A stretch of 64,000 bases of DNA, taken from contig QEOQ01000226.1 in the NCBI GenBank assembly GCA_010279815.1, positions 2,783,045-2,847,044 of the forward strand, written 5' to 3'. The stretch is from Brachionus plicatilis. Taxonomy: Eukaryota > Rotifera > Eurotatoria > Ploima > Brachionidae. Below are positions 11,511 to 22,482 of the stretch, piece by piece. Position 1 is the first letter of the stretch, and the number at the start of each line of letters is the position of its first letter. Below the pieces are notes generated by a model that made no database searches, was not told where the DNA came from, and saw only the letters and a list, made by a program, of their open reading frames with translations. The translations under genes were made by a program, and so were the position numbers.

Positions 11511-12770
11511 TTTCTAATAGCATGAAGTAACTAATTTATTTTGTATTTTTAAAAAAAATTAAAAATATCAAAAATATTTACAAATCATTACTTATTTTTT
11601 TTTATATCAAGGTGTTAAATTTGTTATCGTTTTTTATTTTGAAGTAGAAAATAAATTATTATATCATCACAAAATATAAGTTTTTGAAAAATTTTTACAA
11701 AATAATTTGAAATCTTTTTTTTTTAATTTTTTTAATTATGAAGATGATTGTCAAAAATAAAAAATTTCTTTGATGAGATTTTTGAATAAATTTAAAATTT
11801 TTTTCACGAATTTTCAAAGTATTTTCATATAAGAATAGTTTATATGAAATAAATAGAATTTTTTTTTGAAAAATTTCATAAAGAAAAATAATCTACCAAA
11901 TCGGAATTGTTGTTTTTATGTATTTGGAGGCTAAAAATAAGCTTTATCAAGTCGAAAATTCTATAACAAAAATACACACAAGAAAAGATTTGAAATGACA
12001 AACTAAGTTACATCTTTCTCGAATTTGTTCTTAGTCAAATATCACTCTTTGTTATGAAAAAATATTAAGCAAAATAACTTATCAAAAATATAAAATCTTA
12101 ACGATTGATAATAATTCGAAATTATCAAGAAATAATAAATTTGTGATACAAAAATGGAAAAAAATTATATTTTGCTTGAAAAAATAAATGAAATTGCATT
12201 TTTGTTATTTTATTTTTAAAAATTTTTTGATGATTTTATTATTAAATTTATGGTTATTGAAATTAAAATATGGTTTAAGATAAAAATTATTGTAAATATA
12301 ACTAGATAAGAGGACTCAGAACTGAATTTGCTAATTGGTAAAAAAATAAAATAAATAAGATTTGGCGAATTTTTCAATTTTATTTTTAAATATTAAAAAT
12401 TAATCACTTAGGTTAAATACTTGAATCAATAAATAAAATAATCTCTGGAACAAGTCTGTAATCTATAAGTAAAACCTATTTGAATCATGAGTTTAACACA
12501 AATAGTTAGTTATAAATATTTAATTGATAAAAATTAAATATATTTTTTTGAATCTTTTAATTTGAAATTAATGAACAAATATTTAAATCTAAATAAAGAT
12601 TAGAATTAGTTTCAACAGAAAGATTCAAAGGTAGGAACATATAATTTTTAAATGATTATTTTGTTTTCTTTTAAATTTCAATAAAAACGCAAAGTATAAA
12701 ATAAAAATATAATTAAAAGATATTTGCAAAAGCGTTTAGTTTTCTTTCAATGGATTAAGCTAAAAAAGAT
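11511..12770. other. Non-coding stretch upstream of the first glycosyltransferase
   Basis: AT-rich. I see no gene. The last ~65 bases resemble the stretch upstream of the second glycosyltransferase (shared AAAATTTAGATTTT at 12774 and 19254). Confidence 0.45.
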
Positions 12771-12837
12771 TTAAAAATTTAGATTTTAATACAAGAAAAA
12801 AAATTTACAGAAAATTTTATGATTAGAATTTTTATGA

Positions 12838-13836
12838 ATGAATTTAAAATTCGCAAAACCAATAATTTTTTTTGTCGTGATTTTTTTGTTGCTTTTTAGT
12901 TTTTATTATTTTTCTGATAATAATTCCAACGTTTTAAAATCAAAAAGTATTAAAAATGAAGAAAATAAGCTAAATTTTAACAAATTGGAATATTTTGGAG
13001 ATTTATCAAAAAGGACAGAGAGTCTACCATTTGTAACTGGTGATACATTTAGAATTTTTGCCGATTATGTATTGGATCAAGTGACTGCCTCATTGCCAAA
13101 AAGTATTTTTACAAAACAAAAACCGATCATATTTGTCAAAACAGATTATATATCAAAATTTTTCCTGGATTATTTTCCAAAATTTTCCCACAAAATTATT
13201 CTGATAACGCACAATAGTGACTATGCAATTACCAGAAACTATATTAAATATTTGGACAACCAAAAGCTAGATGTGTGGTTTGCTCAAAATCCCGAATTTC
13301 TGCATCCAAAATTGATTCCAATACCAATTGTTTTTATCAATACCCATTTCAACATTGAATATTTAAAGTTGCTCAAAGAATACAAAGACAAAACAAAGCC
13401 ATGGAATGAGCGTAAAATAGTCATGTATGTTAATTTTAACGAAAATACCAACAAGAAATCAAGGTCTAAATATTTGAATTATTTTGAAAAATTCCAAGGT
13501 GTCAAAATGAACAAAAAAAGAATTGGTTTTAGAGCTTACTTTGAAGATTTGAATAATTCAAAGTTTGTTCTTTGTCCTAGAGGCAACGGTCTTGATACTC
13601 ATAGATTTTATGAATCAATTTTAATGGGAGCTATTCCAATTGTGGCTAGTAGCACCCTGGACTCAATTTACAATAAGAGTACAACTTTGATTTTGCCCAG
13701 TCTTGAAAATTTAACTGAAAAGATGCTTAAAAATTCTCAAAATTACATACAAAACATGAATTTTAGTAGAGATATTGTTTTTATGGAATATTGGCTTAAA
13801 AAAATTTATTCTTTTAGACAAAATATCAACTACTAA
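12838..13836 (+). CDS. Exostosin-like (GT47-type) glycosyltransferase, copy 1
   Basis: An intronless 332-residue protein. A single N-terminal hydrophobic segment (about residues 7-26) preceded by lysines predicts a type II membrane protein, as for Golgi glycosyltransferases. The C-terminal half has the exostosin-type nucleotide-sugar signature: FVLCPRGNGLDTHRFYES at 243-260 followed by ILMGAIPIV at 261-269. Asp/Arg/Glu in this block are the residues that members of the fold use to bind the donor. Family membership suggests transfer of a sugar to a glycan or glycoprotein. Donor and acceptor cannot be read from sequence. The start at 12838 is supported by the matching start in copy 2. The stop is followed by ~95 bp of 3' sequence almost identical to copy 2, ending in AATAAA-like sequence. 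Confidence 0.75.
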   Translation: MNLKFAKPIIFFVVIFLLLFSFYYFSDNNSNVLKSKSIKNEENKLNFNKLEYFGDLSKRTESLPFVTGDTFRIFADYVLDQVTASLPKSIFTKQKPIIFVKTDYISKFFLDYFPKFSHKIILITHNSDYAITRNYIKYLDNQKLDVWFAQNPEFLHPKLIPIPIVFINTHFNIEYLKLLKEYKDKTKPWNERKIVMYVNFNENTNKKSRSKYLNYFEKFQGVKMNKKRIGFRAYFEDLNNSKFVLCPRGNGLDTHRFYESILMGAIPIVASSTLDSIYNKSTTLILPSLENLTEKMLKNSQNYIQNMNFSRDIVFMEYWLKKIYSFRQNINY

Positions 13837-13934
13837 TTATTCAGTATTTAGAATTGGATCAATTACGAATAATCAAAGTATTTAATATTTAGGAAATAAT
13901 TTTTTACACAAAACAATAAAAAATTCAAACAAAT

Positions 13935-15020
13935 TTTTCAAACATTTTGTTTAGTATTATTCGTGTGAATTTATTGAATTATAGAGTTTTTTTAAATTTT
14001 TTTTTAAAACAGTCAAGCCAGAAAAATAATTTTTATAAACAGATCTTTTAAATAGATTGCAAAACTAAAATTGATCAAATATTTTAATTTAAAAAGCAAT
14101 TAAAATTCGATTAATGTTCTTCAATTTCATAAAACTTCAATCTATTTAACAGTCATGAAAGATCAATATTTCTTTTAAGGTAAAAACTAAATATTTAGAA
14201 AACAAAAATTTTCTTTTTGTTCAATATAGCTTTACAATATTACAAAATGTTAATACATTCTTAGTAATACCAATCAATATTTAAGACATAGAATTATTTT
14301 TTGTCAAAAAAAATATCTGAATTTTTTTCAAGCAGTGTTTCAAGTTCCGTAAATATTAGTTTTTTAGCATCGTACAAAAAGCCCAGAAACTTAAAGACAA
14401 AAAGACCCCAAATTTTCGAAATTATGAAGGTGAAAAAATATTTTTGTTTTTAATGATTTTAGACAATAAAGGATTTGAACAAACTCTTCAGGTTTTAATT
14501 TTTAATATTTTTTTTATTTATTTTAAATTTTGAAAAATAAGAATTAACTGTGATTTAAGTCTCTAATTTAATGAGAGAATTAAATTTTGATAAAAAAAAG
14601 CTACAAAAAAATGAAAAAAAAATCTTCCAGACTAAAAAATGGATATTAAGAAGTCTTTGTCAAAGTTTTTGTTTTAGATATTTTTCTCTAAAGCATTTCT
14701 ATTAAGCATTTAAATCGAAAGTCCTCTTATCTAATGTGTTTAAAAAAATTCTCTCAAATGAATTCCATTTATAAAGTTGCCGAAAATTAAATAAAATATA
14801 TTAAATAAATAAAAAAAAATAAAAAATGTTTGGCTGATCGGTCATGTTGACCGCAGGTCAGTCAATTTAATTTAAAAATTTAAGAAATTTAAGATTATTT
14901 AAAATATCTGTAAATTAGTTTTATCAGAAATAAATAGAGCCAGGCTAACAAATGAACAAAATTTAGTTGAAAAAGCTAGGAAAAATCCAAAAATATTGTA
15001 TAAATACTAAAAGTCAAATT
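13935..15020. other. Non-coding stretch
   Basis: AT-rich. The only structure seen is a short GGTCA/TGACC hairpin near 14830-14850. There is no supported gene. Confidence 0.4.
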
Positions 15021-15021
15021 T

Positions 15022-15574
15022 AATACTCAAATTTAGAATCTCTTCTACAACTTGGTCATTTTTGGTGACTCAGTATTGTTAATTAATTATCTATAAATTA
15101 ATTAATAAATTATAATATATCATTCAAAAGAAAATTTCAACTTTCCAAAAAGGTAAATAAATTAAAAAAAATTAATTTTAAAAGAAAATAATTTTTCTAA
15201 ATGTACTGAATTAATTAAATGGTAAGCAACAAAGTCTTAAAGTATATTCTGAATTCTGATTTATACTTGAAGAAACTAATAGATTTTTTAAAATAAACAC
15301 CAAAAAAGTTATGAAAAATAAGTACGATTATTTTTCTTTTGTACTAAACTTTTGTAAACCTTGTACACTCTTTGTTTTTATAAATTATAATGTTGAAATG
15401 GAAAATTGTCTGAATTGTAAAATTTTTACTTTTTAACTTTTGAGATGGGACTTTTTATAATGAATTAGCCAAAAAATGAATAACTTTTCATATAAACACA
15501 AAATGAGCATTTATTTACAATAATGAGTCATCAAAAATGACCAACTTGTAGAAGAGATTCTAAATATGAGTATT
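15022..15574. mobile_element. Foldback/MITE-like element with 58-bp inverted arms
   Basis: Positions 15022-15079 and 15517-15574 are reverse complements with only a handful of mismatches. Both contain AATCTCTTCTACAA and TTGGTCATTTTT. About 440 bp of AT-rich non-coding DNA separates them. No clear flanking duplication was found, so the superfamily is unknown. Confidence 0.6.
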
Positions 15575-15579
15575 CATGG

Positions 15580-16753
15580 AGAAAATGAGGAAAATGAATT
15601 AATAGAAAAATAAAAGTAAGATTCATATATTTTAAATTAAAAAAAAATGATGCTTAATCTTTATTTAACTTTTTCAAAATATTCAGGTTTCAAAATTTAT
15701 AAATTTAATCAGCTTTTAAAGAACTTAAACTTTTTTTTAGTTTTGATTTTTTTCTTACAGACTGTGCATAATTTTGTATAATTACAGTAAAAAAATCAAA
15801 ATGGCACTGAGTCAGAAACTCAATCAGACAATCGTAAAAAACTTCAAGTGCATGGTTGATCTCCTATAATAGTTTTGACATCGCTAACTTTTTTCATTCG
15901 GATAATGAAATTTTGAATCTTTTTTCTTAGTCAATCTTTTCATCCACTGATCATCCTAGTAAATATCAGGAGTTAAAAATTTCCATCTTAATATATATAT
16001 ATTTATTTGAGATTTTTTTAATAATGAAAAATTTAACTTTGTTATTTGGTTTAATTATTTTTTAGTTTGCTTCAATAAAGTTTTTATTAAAAACAAATCA
16101 ATAAAAAATATTTTTTTCCAAAGCTTTGAAGAATTTCTTACTAATATTTTTTTTAAAATTTATTTTGATCATTTAAAAAGTATTAATAACAATGACAATT
16201 TTCCAAATGAAAAACCAAAAAATTAATTAATTAACCTAAATGAAAATTGTTTGTATAAATATTATGAAATCAATTTGTTTTCTTTTTTAAATGATGGTTT
16301 ATCTCAATTAAATTGTCTCATCTCAGAGGTTTTCTAAAATTTAAGATTTTCAATCCAAAATTATGAAGAACAATAAATCAAAATTATTACTGCTTTTGAT
16401 AGTTGAGGCCAATTTTTTGCCTAGTATTATAAGATTCATTTTTTTTAAAAACTTATAGATAAAATTAAAAAAAAAAAAATATTAGTCCCCATTGATGGCT
16501 GCGGTTCTAAATGATGGTAGTCCGGTGAATTAATCCTAATAAATTATTTGGATAAAAAATTAAAAATATCCTAACTCATTCAGTTTATGTCCAAATTGAA
16601 TGAAAATGGTACCAAATTAAAGCTGAGATAATAATGAACTTAGTGCTTTTTACAGAATTCAAAAAATTAAGTATTAACAAAGTTATGGTCTTTTTACTTT
16701 TAAACATAGAAGAAAGTATCTATAATAATAGTAGCAATATTATCTGCAGTAAA
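15580..16753. other. Non-coding stretch
   Basis: AT-rich. I see no gene or organised repeat. Confidence 0.4.
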
Positions 16754-16761
16754 GATTTTTC

Positions 16762-16898
16762 CAGAGTTGTTTAAAAGTCCCAAAAAAAAGTCCAAGTCCG
16801 TACTTTAAAATTTTTTTTTAAAAAAAATCAAGTCTTTGGTCGGACTTTTGAAAAAAGTCAGGACTTGACTTGAGACTTTTGACTTTCAAACAACTATG
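16762..16898. mobile_element. hAT-type MITE copy 3 (137 bp)
   Basis: The ends are CAGAGTTGTTTAAAAGTCCC and, read inward from the right, CATAGTTGTTTGAAAGTC. Flanks GATTTTTC (16754-16761) and AATTTTTC (16899-16906) match at 7 of 8 positions, so the target duplication is slightly decayed. Confidence 0.8.
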
Positions 16899-17239
16899 AA
16901 TTTTTCTTATCAAAGGTAAGGCTTTGTCAGGCTACATTACACTGTTGGTTACACTAAAAATCTTTTGTTACATAGATATCCAAGTTTTTTGTCTCTCATT
17001 ATTTTTGAATTTGTCGACAACAATTATCTAACTTTAATTTTTATTCAAATTTAACTTAAATTCTTTAATCCGTTCTACTTTCTTAAAATTAGTCAAAAAT
17101 AAAACACGTTTAAAAAGCTTTCTAGAAAATAAAAACCGGAATTATTTTCACTTAAAAATTTTTTTATCTAAATGAGAATTTGAAATTAAAAAAATTAAGT
17201 CGATTTAGTTATCTCAGCCAGTTTTTGTTTGTTTATAAT

Positions 17240-18050
17240 TAGGTTTTTTGGATACGAATATGTCTATTCCATTAGAAGATTTAAGAACAGAACGTCTTGC
17301 TTGCATTTAGTAGTGGTGTAACTCTTTGCCAATTCTCGCAAATCTTTTTTTTCCTTCTTTGGGAGCTTTTCTATGAGACATTTTTTTCAGTACTCTAATT
17401 CTTATGATATTTTTAATTTCTCACGAATTCGTTCAAATTTTGCTTAAAGTATTTTTGCTTTGATTTCTTCACCTTCAGCAATTGATGCGCACCTTTCATC
17501 GGATATTCATCATTTCCTTTTTTACTTTACAAATACGGGAACCAATTTTGCCATTTCAGTGTTCAAGTTCAAGCCTATGTATCCTAAAGAACTTCTTTCC
17601 GTAGTTCAAGTTTTTTTAGATTCTTTCAAAGCTTTGTGCTGTATTCTTCTTTGTATTAGGACTCTACTAGACTTCCTACGTCTTATTTCTTTGCTGCATT
17701 TTTCTAATAGGATACACGCTCCTACCAGCTAGCATTCACTTTTTATGTCGGCAACTCTAAAGACTTTGGTGTCATTTTAGAAAGACCACAATCTCTTGAT
17801 AATCAATTTGGTTTAAAGTTTTCTTAACTGGTGATTGCAAAATTAGATTGTGTTTATCATTGTGCTGAAACATGGTTTATCTATATACAGAAGTTATTGG
17901 TCATGCACATATCTGCTAGTTTTTCACCATTGTTGTACCTTTCTCCGCAACAGTGGGTACCCATACATTTCCCAAACCTATCAGTCCCCAACATTATTGG
18001 CCCCAATTCCATCATAGTATTGTTGGGATCCGTATAAGCGGACAATAACC
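17240..18050 (-). pseudogene. RTE/BovB-like LINE endonuclease relic
   Basis: Near 17960-17900 the minus strand reads MGTHCCGERYNNGEKLADMC followed by MTNNFCI. This is the pattern of the apurinic endonuclease in RTE-clade LINEs (GPHG..GE.N.NG..L.DFC..N.LVI). Further along are degraded equivalents of the downstream endonuclease segment (RVADIKSEC in place of the usual GADIGSDHH). There are many stops and frame changes, and no RT domain follows. Confidence 0.5.
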
Positions 18051-18470
18051 GGTCAAAATTTTTAAAAACCGTGACCCTGTCTACATTAAACGAACAACTT
18101 TTAGGAAGGCAGTCATTTGGCTAAAATTTAGGACCGACAATAATACGGCCAAAAAAATATGGGCGTTCAAAAAAATGGTCATCTTTTTTGCGTAGAATCT
18201 TTAAACTTAATTAAATTCCGCAAATAAAAGAGAAAATCTTCCTCAGATTGTCATTTAAAGACACGTTATTTTTACATAATTTTAAAATTTTTTCTTCAAA
18301 AATTTCATGATTTAGGAGGCCGCCAGTTTTTTTGACCGCCCGTATTTTTTTTTGCCGTATTTTTTTTTGCCGTATTTAGTTCTGCAAAACTATGCAATAA
18401 ATTTGAAAAACTCAGAAAATTGAAAATTTAGGATAGTATTTTATATTAAAAATCCAAATTAACTTTAAGT
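18051..18470. other. Decayed repeat DNA
   Basis: Contains short repeats such as TTTTTTTTGCCGTATTT (18345-18378) and TTCTGCAAAACTATGCAA near 18381. The latter recurs inverted near 18596-18617. No gene is seen. This looks like the outer part of an old repetitive element. Confidence 0.35.
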
Positions 18471-18750
18471 GGTGGTATAAAGGATGCATCAGTTGCTAAA
18501 ATTTACAGATCATGTTTAAGGCGGTCCAGATTAAACTTTTAGTGTTTTTTATATTTTGTTTTTGGTTTTTTGTACTAAAATTCACAATGTTCTGAATTTT
18601 GCATAGTTTTGCAGAATCAGTATATTGGTGGTACAAAGGAAGTATCAGTTGCTACAATTTACAGAACATGTTTTGGTCTATCAGAATTTAAGTTTTGGCA
18701 TTTTTAATATTTTATTTTTGATTTTTGTACCAAACTTCACAATTCCTGGA
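18471..18750. repeat. Tandem pair of ~156-bp units
   Basis: The unit starting GGTGGTATAAAGGA at 18471 is repeated from 18627 as GGTGGTACAAAGGA. Both continue through CAGTTGCTA.AATTTACAGA and end in TTTTTTGTAC.AAA.TTCACAAT. A third partial piece (TTGTACCAAACTTCACAAT) occurs near 19170. The copies are clearly diverged. Confidence 0.6.
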
Positions 18751-18769
18751 TAATGGGGAGACGGTCATT

Positions 18770-19017
18770 ACCTTTTCCTGTACCTTTTTTGAGCAACGGC
18801 TTCGACCTGATACAGAGGTAACTGCATCGAGTTGGTCATCTACACCGCTTTTATTACTCAGTCGAAACCGGTAACCCTATTTTTTATGATGAAAAGTTTA
18901 AACATTTGTCCCATGCTGTAGAGACATTTTGAAGATTTTTTCACCCTCAGCCGGTTTGGAACCCTCGATCCTCTGCTTGCATGACTAACACACAAACCAT
19001 TCGGCTATACGGGCTTA
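18770..19017 (-). mobile_element. tRNA-derived SINE candidate
   Basis: The minus-strand head GCCCGTATAGCCGAATGG (from 19014) contains an A-box-like TAGCCGAATGG. About 34 bp on lies a B-box-like GGTTCCAAACC (18963-18953), the spacing of a Pol III tRNA promoter. The expected 3' acceptor strand pairing with GCCCGTA is absent, so this is not a tRNA gene. A body of ~180 bp follows, with an imperfect stem CGGTTTCGACTGA / TCAGGTCGAAGCCG. This fits a tRNA head joined to a SINE body. Confidence 0.5.
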
Positions 19018-19317
19018 CAAGTCAAATCATTGCCTTAAATTATTTTTTTTAAATCAATTCTCAATTTTAATTTTTTTACTCTTCCAGTCGGTAGTGACTT
19101 AATCTTAAATTTGTGACTTAGAATGTCGGAATCATGTCCGAAACATCAATATAAACGCTTTTGTACCAAACTTCACAATAGCCATTTTATTATAATGACT
19201 CGACTTGAATTGGCTTTAAACTTATGAAATAAACACAAGTGAAATGAAATGGAAAATTTAGATTTTTAATACTAAAAAGAATTTTGCTAAAATTTTTTAT
19301 TTACTAGATATTTTTTA

Positions 19318-20295
19318 ATGAATTTTAAATTTGCAAAACCAATAATTTTTTTCGTCGTGATTTTTTTGTCTCTTTTCAGTTATTATTTTTTTTTTAAACA
19401 CAATTTAAAATTTAAAATTAAAAATTCTAAAAATTTTAACAAATTGGAATATTTTGGAGATTTATCAAAAAGGACAGAGAGTCTACCATTTGTAACTGGT
19501 GATACATTTAGAATTTTTGCCGATTATGTATTGGATCAAGTGACTGCCTCATTGCCAAAAAGTATTTTTACAAAACAAAAACCGATCATATTTGTCAAAA
19601 CAGATTATATATCAAAATTTTTCCTCGATTATTTTCCAAAATTTTCCCACAAAATTATTCTGATAGCGCACAATAGTGACTATGCAATTACCAGAAACTA
19701 TATTAAATATTTGGACAACCAAAAGCTGGATGTGTGGTTTGCTCAAAATCCCGAATTTCTGCATCCAAAATTGATTCCAATACCAATTGGTTTTATCAAC
19801 ACCCATTTCAATATTGAATATTTAAAGTTTCTCAAAGAATACAAAGACAAAACAAAGCCATGGTATGAGCGTAAAATAATCATGTATGTTAATTTTAACG
19901 AAAATACCAACAAGAAATCAAGGTCTAAATATTTGAATTATTTTGAAAAATTCCAAGGTGTCAAAATGAACAAAAAAAGACTTGATTTTCGGGCTTTTTT
20001 GGAAGATTTGAATAATTCAAAGTTTGTTCTTTGCCCTAGAGGCAACGGTCTTGATACTCAAAGATTTTATGAATCAATTTTAATGGGAGCAATTCCAATT
20101 GTGGCTAGTAGCACCCTGGACTCAATTTACAATAAGAGTACAACTTTGATTTTGCCCAGTCTTGAAAATTTAACTGAAAAGATGCTTAAAAATCCTCAAA
20201 ATTACATACAAAACATGAATTTTAGTAGAGATATTGTTTTTATGGAATATTGGCTTAAAAAAATTTATTCTTTTAGACAAAATATCAACTACTAA
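19318..20295 (+). CDS. Exostosin-like (GT47-type) glycosyltransferase, copy 2
   Basis: A 325-residue intronless paralogue of the gene at 12838. From LEYFGDLSKR onward the two proteins differ at only a dozen or so positions. The stalk just after the membrane anchor (about residues 27-42) is diverged and seven residues shorter. The signature FVLCPRGNGLDTQRFYES and ILMGAIPIV are intact, so it should be catalytically competent if copy 1 is. Similarity starts about 65 bp before the ATG and ends about 95 bp after the stop, just before a run of ten A at 20384-20395. That pattern suggests a retrocopy, although a DNA duplication is not excluded. Confidence 0.75.
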   Translation: MNFKFAKPIIFFVVIFLSLFSYYFFFKHNLKFKIKNSKNFNKLEYFGDLSKRTESLPFVTGDTFRIFADYVLDQVTASLPKSIFTKQKPIIFVKTDYISKFFLDYFPKFSHKIILIAHNSDYAITRNYIKYLDNQKLDVWFAQNPEFLHPKLIPIPIGFINTHFNIEYLKFLKEYKDKTKPWYERKIIMYVNFNENTNKKSRSKYLNYFEKFQGVKMNKKRLDFRAFLEDLNNSKFVLCPRGNGLDTQRFYESILMGAIPIVASSTLDSIYNKSTTLILPSLENLTEKMLKNPQNYIQNMNFSRDIVFMEYWLKKIYSFRQNINY

Positions 20296-20395
20296 TTATT
20301 CAGTATTTAGAATTGGATCAATTACGAATAATCAAAGTATTTAATATTTAGGAAATAATTTTTTACACAAAACAATAAAAAATTAAAAAAAAAAC

Positions 20396-21020
20396 CGCAG
20401 GCTAATTTGTCTTTTATTAGTTATCTAAATATAAAAGAAGTTTTAAAGTTTATAATTTATTTTTATAAATTACAACAGAAGTATTTTCCAAAAAATTGTA
20501 AATCAACTAAAATCCACAAAAAAACATAAATCTTTATTTTCACTTTTCCTAAATAACATATCTAAATATTCTAGTCACCAATTTGAGCAATTTATAAAAT
20601 ATAAATTATAACTAGGGTACTTGAAGTGTAATTTTATCTACGAACTAAGCAGTTCTTTAAAACTCTTACAATATTTTACAATTATGTTGATTTTTTCTCA
20701 TTCTCATTGTGAAATTAATGAATTATACAATTTTTTTTGTAGTTTATTTTTTAATTCTGATTAATTACTGGAAGCATCAAGCTTCAATCAATTATTATAA
20801 TAATTAACTATTAAAAAAAAAATTTAATAATATTTAAAAAAGGTAAGGTTAATTGGTACATAGGTTAAGACATCACTAAGTTCAGGATGAGAATAGAGTA
20901 TCAAATTTTTATTCAGAACAATTCCATTAAATTCTTGCCGAATTTTTTGACAAAAGAAGTTTGAAAACTTAATTTTAATTAATTTTTATGAATTTAATTT
21001 TTATTAATTTTTGTTAATTT
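20396..21020. other. Non-coding stretch
   Basis: AT-rich. I see nothing beyond simple AT repeats. Confidence 0.4.
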
Positions 21021-21022
21021 TT

Positions 21023-21069
21023 GTGGCAGAATACTTTGCCTTTTTGATAAAGGCAAAGTATTCTGCCAC
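21023..21069. repeat. Perfect 21-bp hairpin with 5-nt loop
   Basis: The arm GTGGCAGAATACTTTGCC plus TTT is followed by the spacer TTGAT and then the exact reverse complement. There is no mismatch over 21 bp, and GC is well above the surroundings. It could be the dimer end of a mobile element, or a structured RNA. Confidence 0.85.
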
Positions 21070-21371
21070 CTGAAGCCAAAATGAATGCCAAAATAAATAA
21101 ATATTAAAATGGATGCGAATTTTTTTATAATAATTAACCGAATGAATTTTTCAAAAATAAGGTTTATTAAAGAAATTTATTTCATCAAAAAAAATTTATT
21201 TCTTTATTAAAACATCTAGTTTCATTAAAACCAAAGTGGTTAGAAAATACAATACAAATACCATTTTTTGCGTTTTTTTAGCGAAATATTACATATGATT
21301 TGGTAGGAATACATAACGCTACATAATTTTTTGAAACCGGTTTTTTTTTCAAACTTACTGTACTGCATACA

Positions 21372-21418
21372 TGCTGCAGTTAAACTACTACTACTACTAA
21401 AACTACTACTACTAAACT
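21372..21418 (+). repeat. Solo LINE 3' tail (CTA/TAC repeat)
   Basis: The sequence GCTGCAGTTAAACTACTACT followed by further CTA triplets matches the 3' end of the LINE at 54070-55041 (GCTGCAGTTTACACTACTAC). It is probably a very short 5'-truncated insertion. Confidence 0.5.
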
Positions 21419-21946
21419 GGTTTTTGTAAATTATGCAAGATTGTTAATACTTATTAAATTATTTTACAGAATCAATATTAAATATTTGGATTTTATAAAA
21501 AGCTTCTACAGATTAATAAAAATCATACTTTAAAGAAAATATCAAAATGATAAACCAAAATTTTTTAAACTAACGGTTTGAACAAACCGGTCGACCAACC
21601 CTACATCAAATGAAGTTTGTAAAAAAATTTAATCTTGCTAATTTTATAATTCTATCAATTTTTAATTTTAATAAAAACTTTGCATAATTTTTCATTCTCA
21701 ATATTTAAAATACTTTGAAGCAATTTTTTTGAGTTATTTATTTTATAATAATTAAAATTAAAATTTTTTACCAATATTACATTTGAGCAATATAAAAAAT
21801 TACTCAATATTACATTTTCTAGTATTTTTTTCATGTAAAATTACGCAAAAAATGTTGTTTAATTTTCTTTCTTTAAAATTTTTAGAATCATTAACAAAAT
21901 CAAAAAAGCCAAAAAGGCCCATTTTCTTCAATTTAAGCATTTTCTG

Positions 21947-22215
21947 CAGAGTTGCTTAAAAGTCACAAGTCTCAAGTCAAGTCCAAGTCCAGGCTTTAAA
22001 ATTTTGAATACTGAAGACTTTTATGCTTAAGTTTCAAGAAAATTCTTACATATGGCAAATCTATTTCATTAGACAACCCAAGAGTAAATTTTTTGATATG
22101 AAGCCTGATCTAGCAAATTTAAAAAAAAAATTGTAAGCCCGGACTTTGACTTTGAAAAAAAAATTGAAAAAAGTTAATGACTTGGACTTTTTTTGGGGAA
22201 TTTTAAAAAACTCTG
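21947..22215. mobile_element. hAT-type MITE copy 4 (269 bp)
   Basis: It starts CAGAGTTGCTTAAAAGTCAC and ends AAAAAACTCTG. It is flanked by an exact 8-bp duplication ATTTTCTG (21939-21946 and 22216-22223). The interior carries the CAAGTCCAAGTCC and ATGACTTGGAC words of the family. Confidence 0.85.
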
Positions 22216-22368
22216 ATTTTCTGGAATATTCCAAAAAATTACATAATTTTTGCCCGCTACATTTGATGTAAGATTGTGCAATCTTACCAAATCATGCGTA
22301 ATATTTTGTAAATTACGTAAAAAATGGTATTTTCATTGTATTTATCAACCACCTGCCTGTAATTAAAG

Positions 22369-22482
22369 CATAGTTGTCTAAAGTCTCAACTCAAGTCCAA
22401 GTTGGATTTTTTTTTATTTTCACAAGTCCGAGCAAAAACTTAAAATTTTTTTTTTTTATTTTGGATCTTTTAAACAACTCTG
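22369..22482. mobile_element. hAT-type MITE copy 5 (114 bp)
   Basis: The ends are CATAGTTGTCTAAAGTC and, read inward from the right, CAGAGTTGTTTAAAAGATCC. The exact 8-bp flanking duplication AATTAAAG lies at 22361-22368 and 22483-22490. Confidence 0.85.

Larger units (their letters stand above)
21228..22360. mobile_element. ~1.1-kb element with ~110-bp inverted ends
   Basis: Positions about 21228-21340 and 22240-22360 are inverted copies. They share AATACCATTTTTT, AATATTACRYATGATTTGG and a GTGGTT..AAATACAAT outer part. The element is non-coding inside, and a hAT-type MITE (21947-22215) sits within it. A LINE tail lies at 21372-21418, so it has been a nest for later insertions. No target duplication could be fixed. 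Confidence 0.5.

Noticed and set aside
17460..18037. Two plus-strand open frames of 90 and 68 codons
   Set aside because: The minus strand over the same bases reads as RTE-type endonuclease, so the plus frames are incidental.
18945..19017. tRNA gene on the minus strand
   Set aside because: A and B boxes are present, but the 3' end does not pair with the GCCCGTA acceptor strand and there is no convincing anticodon stem. A SINE head fits better.
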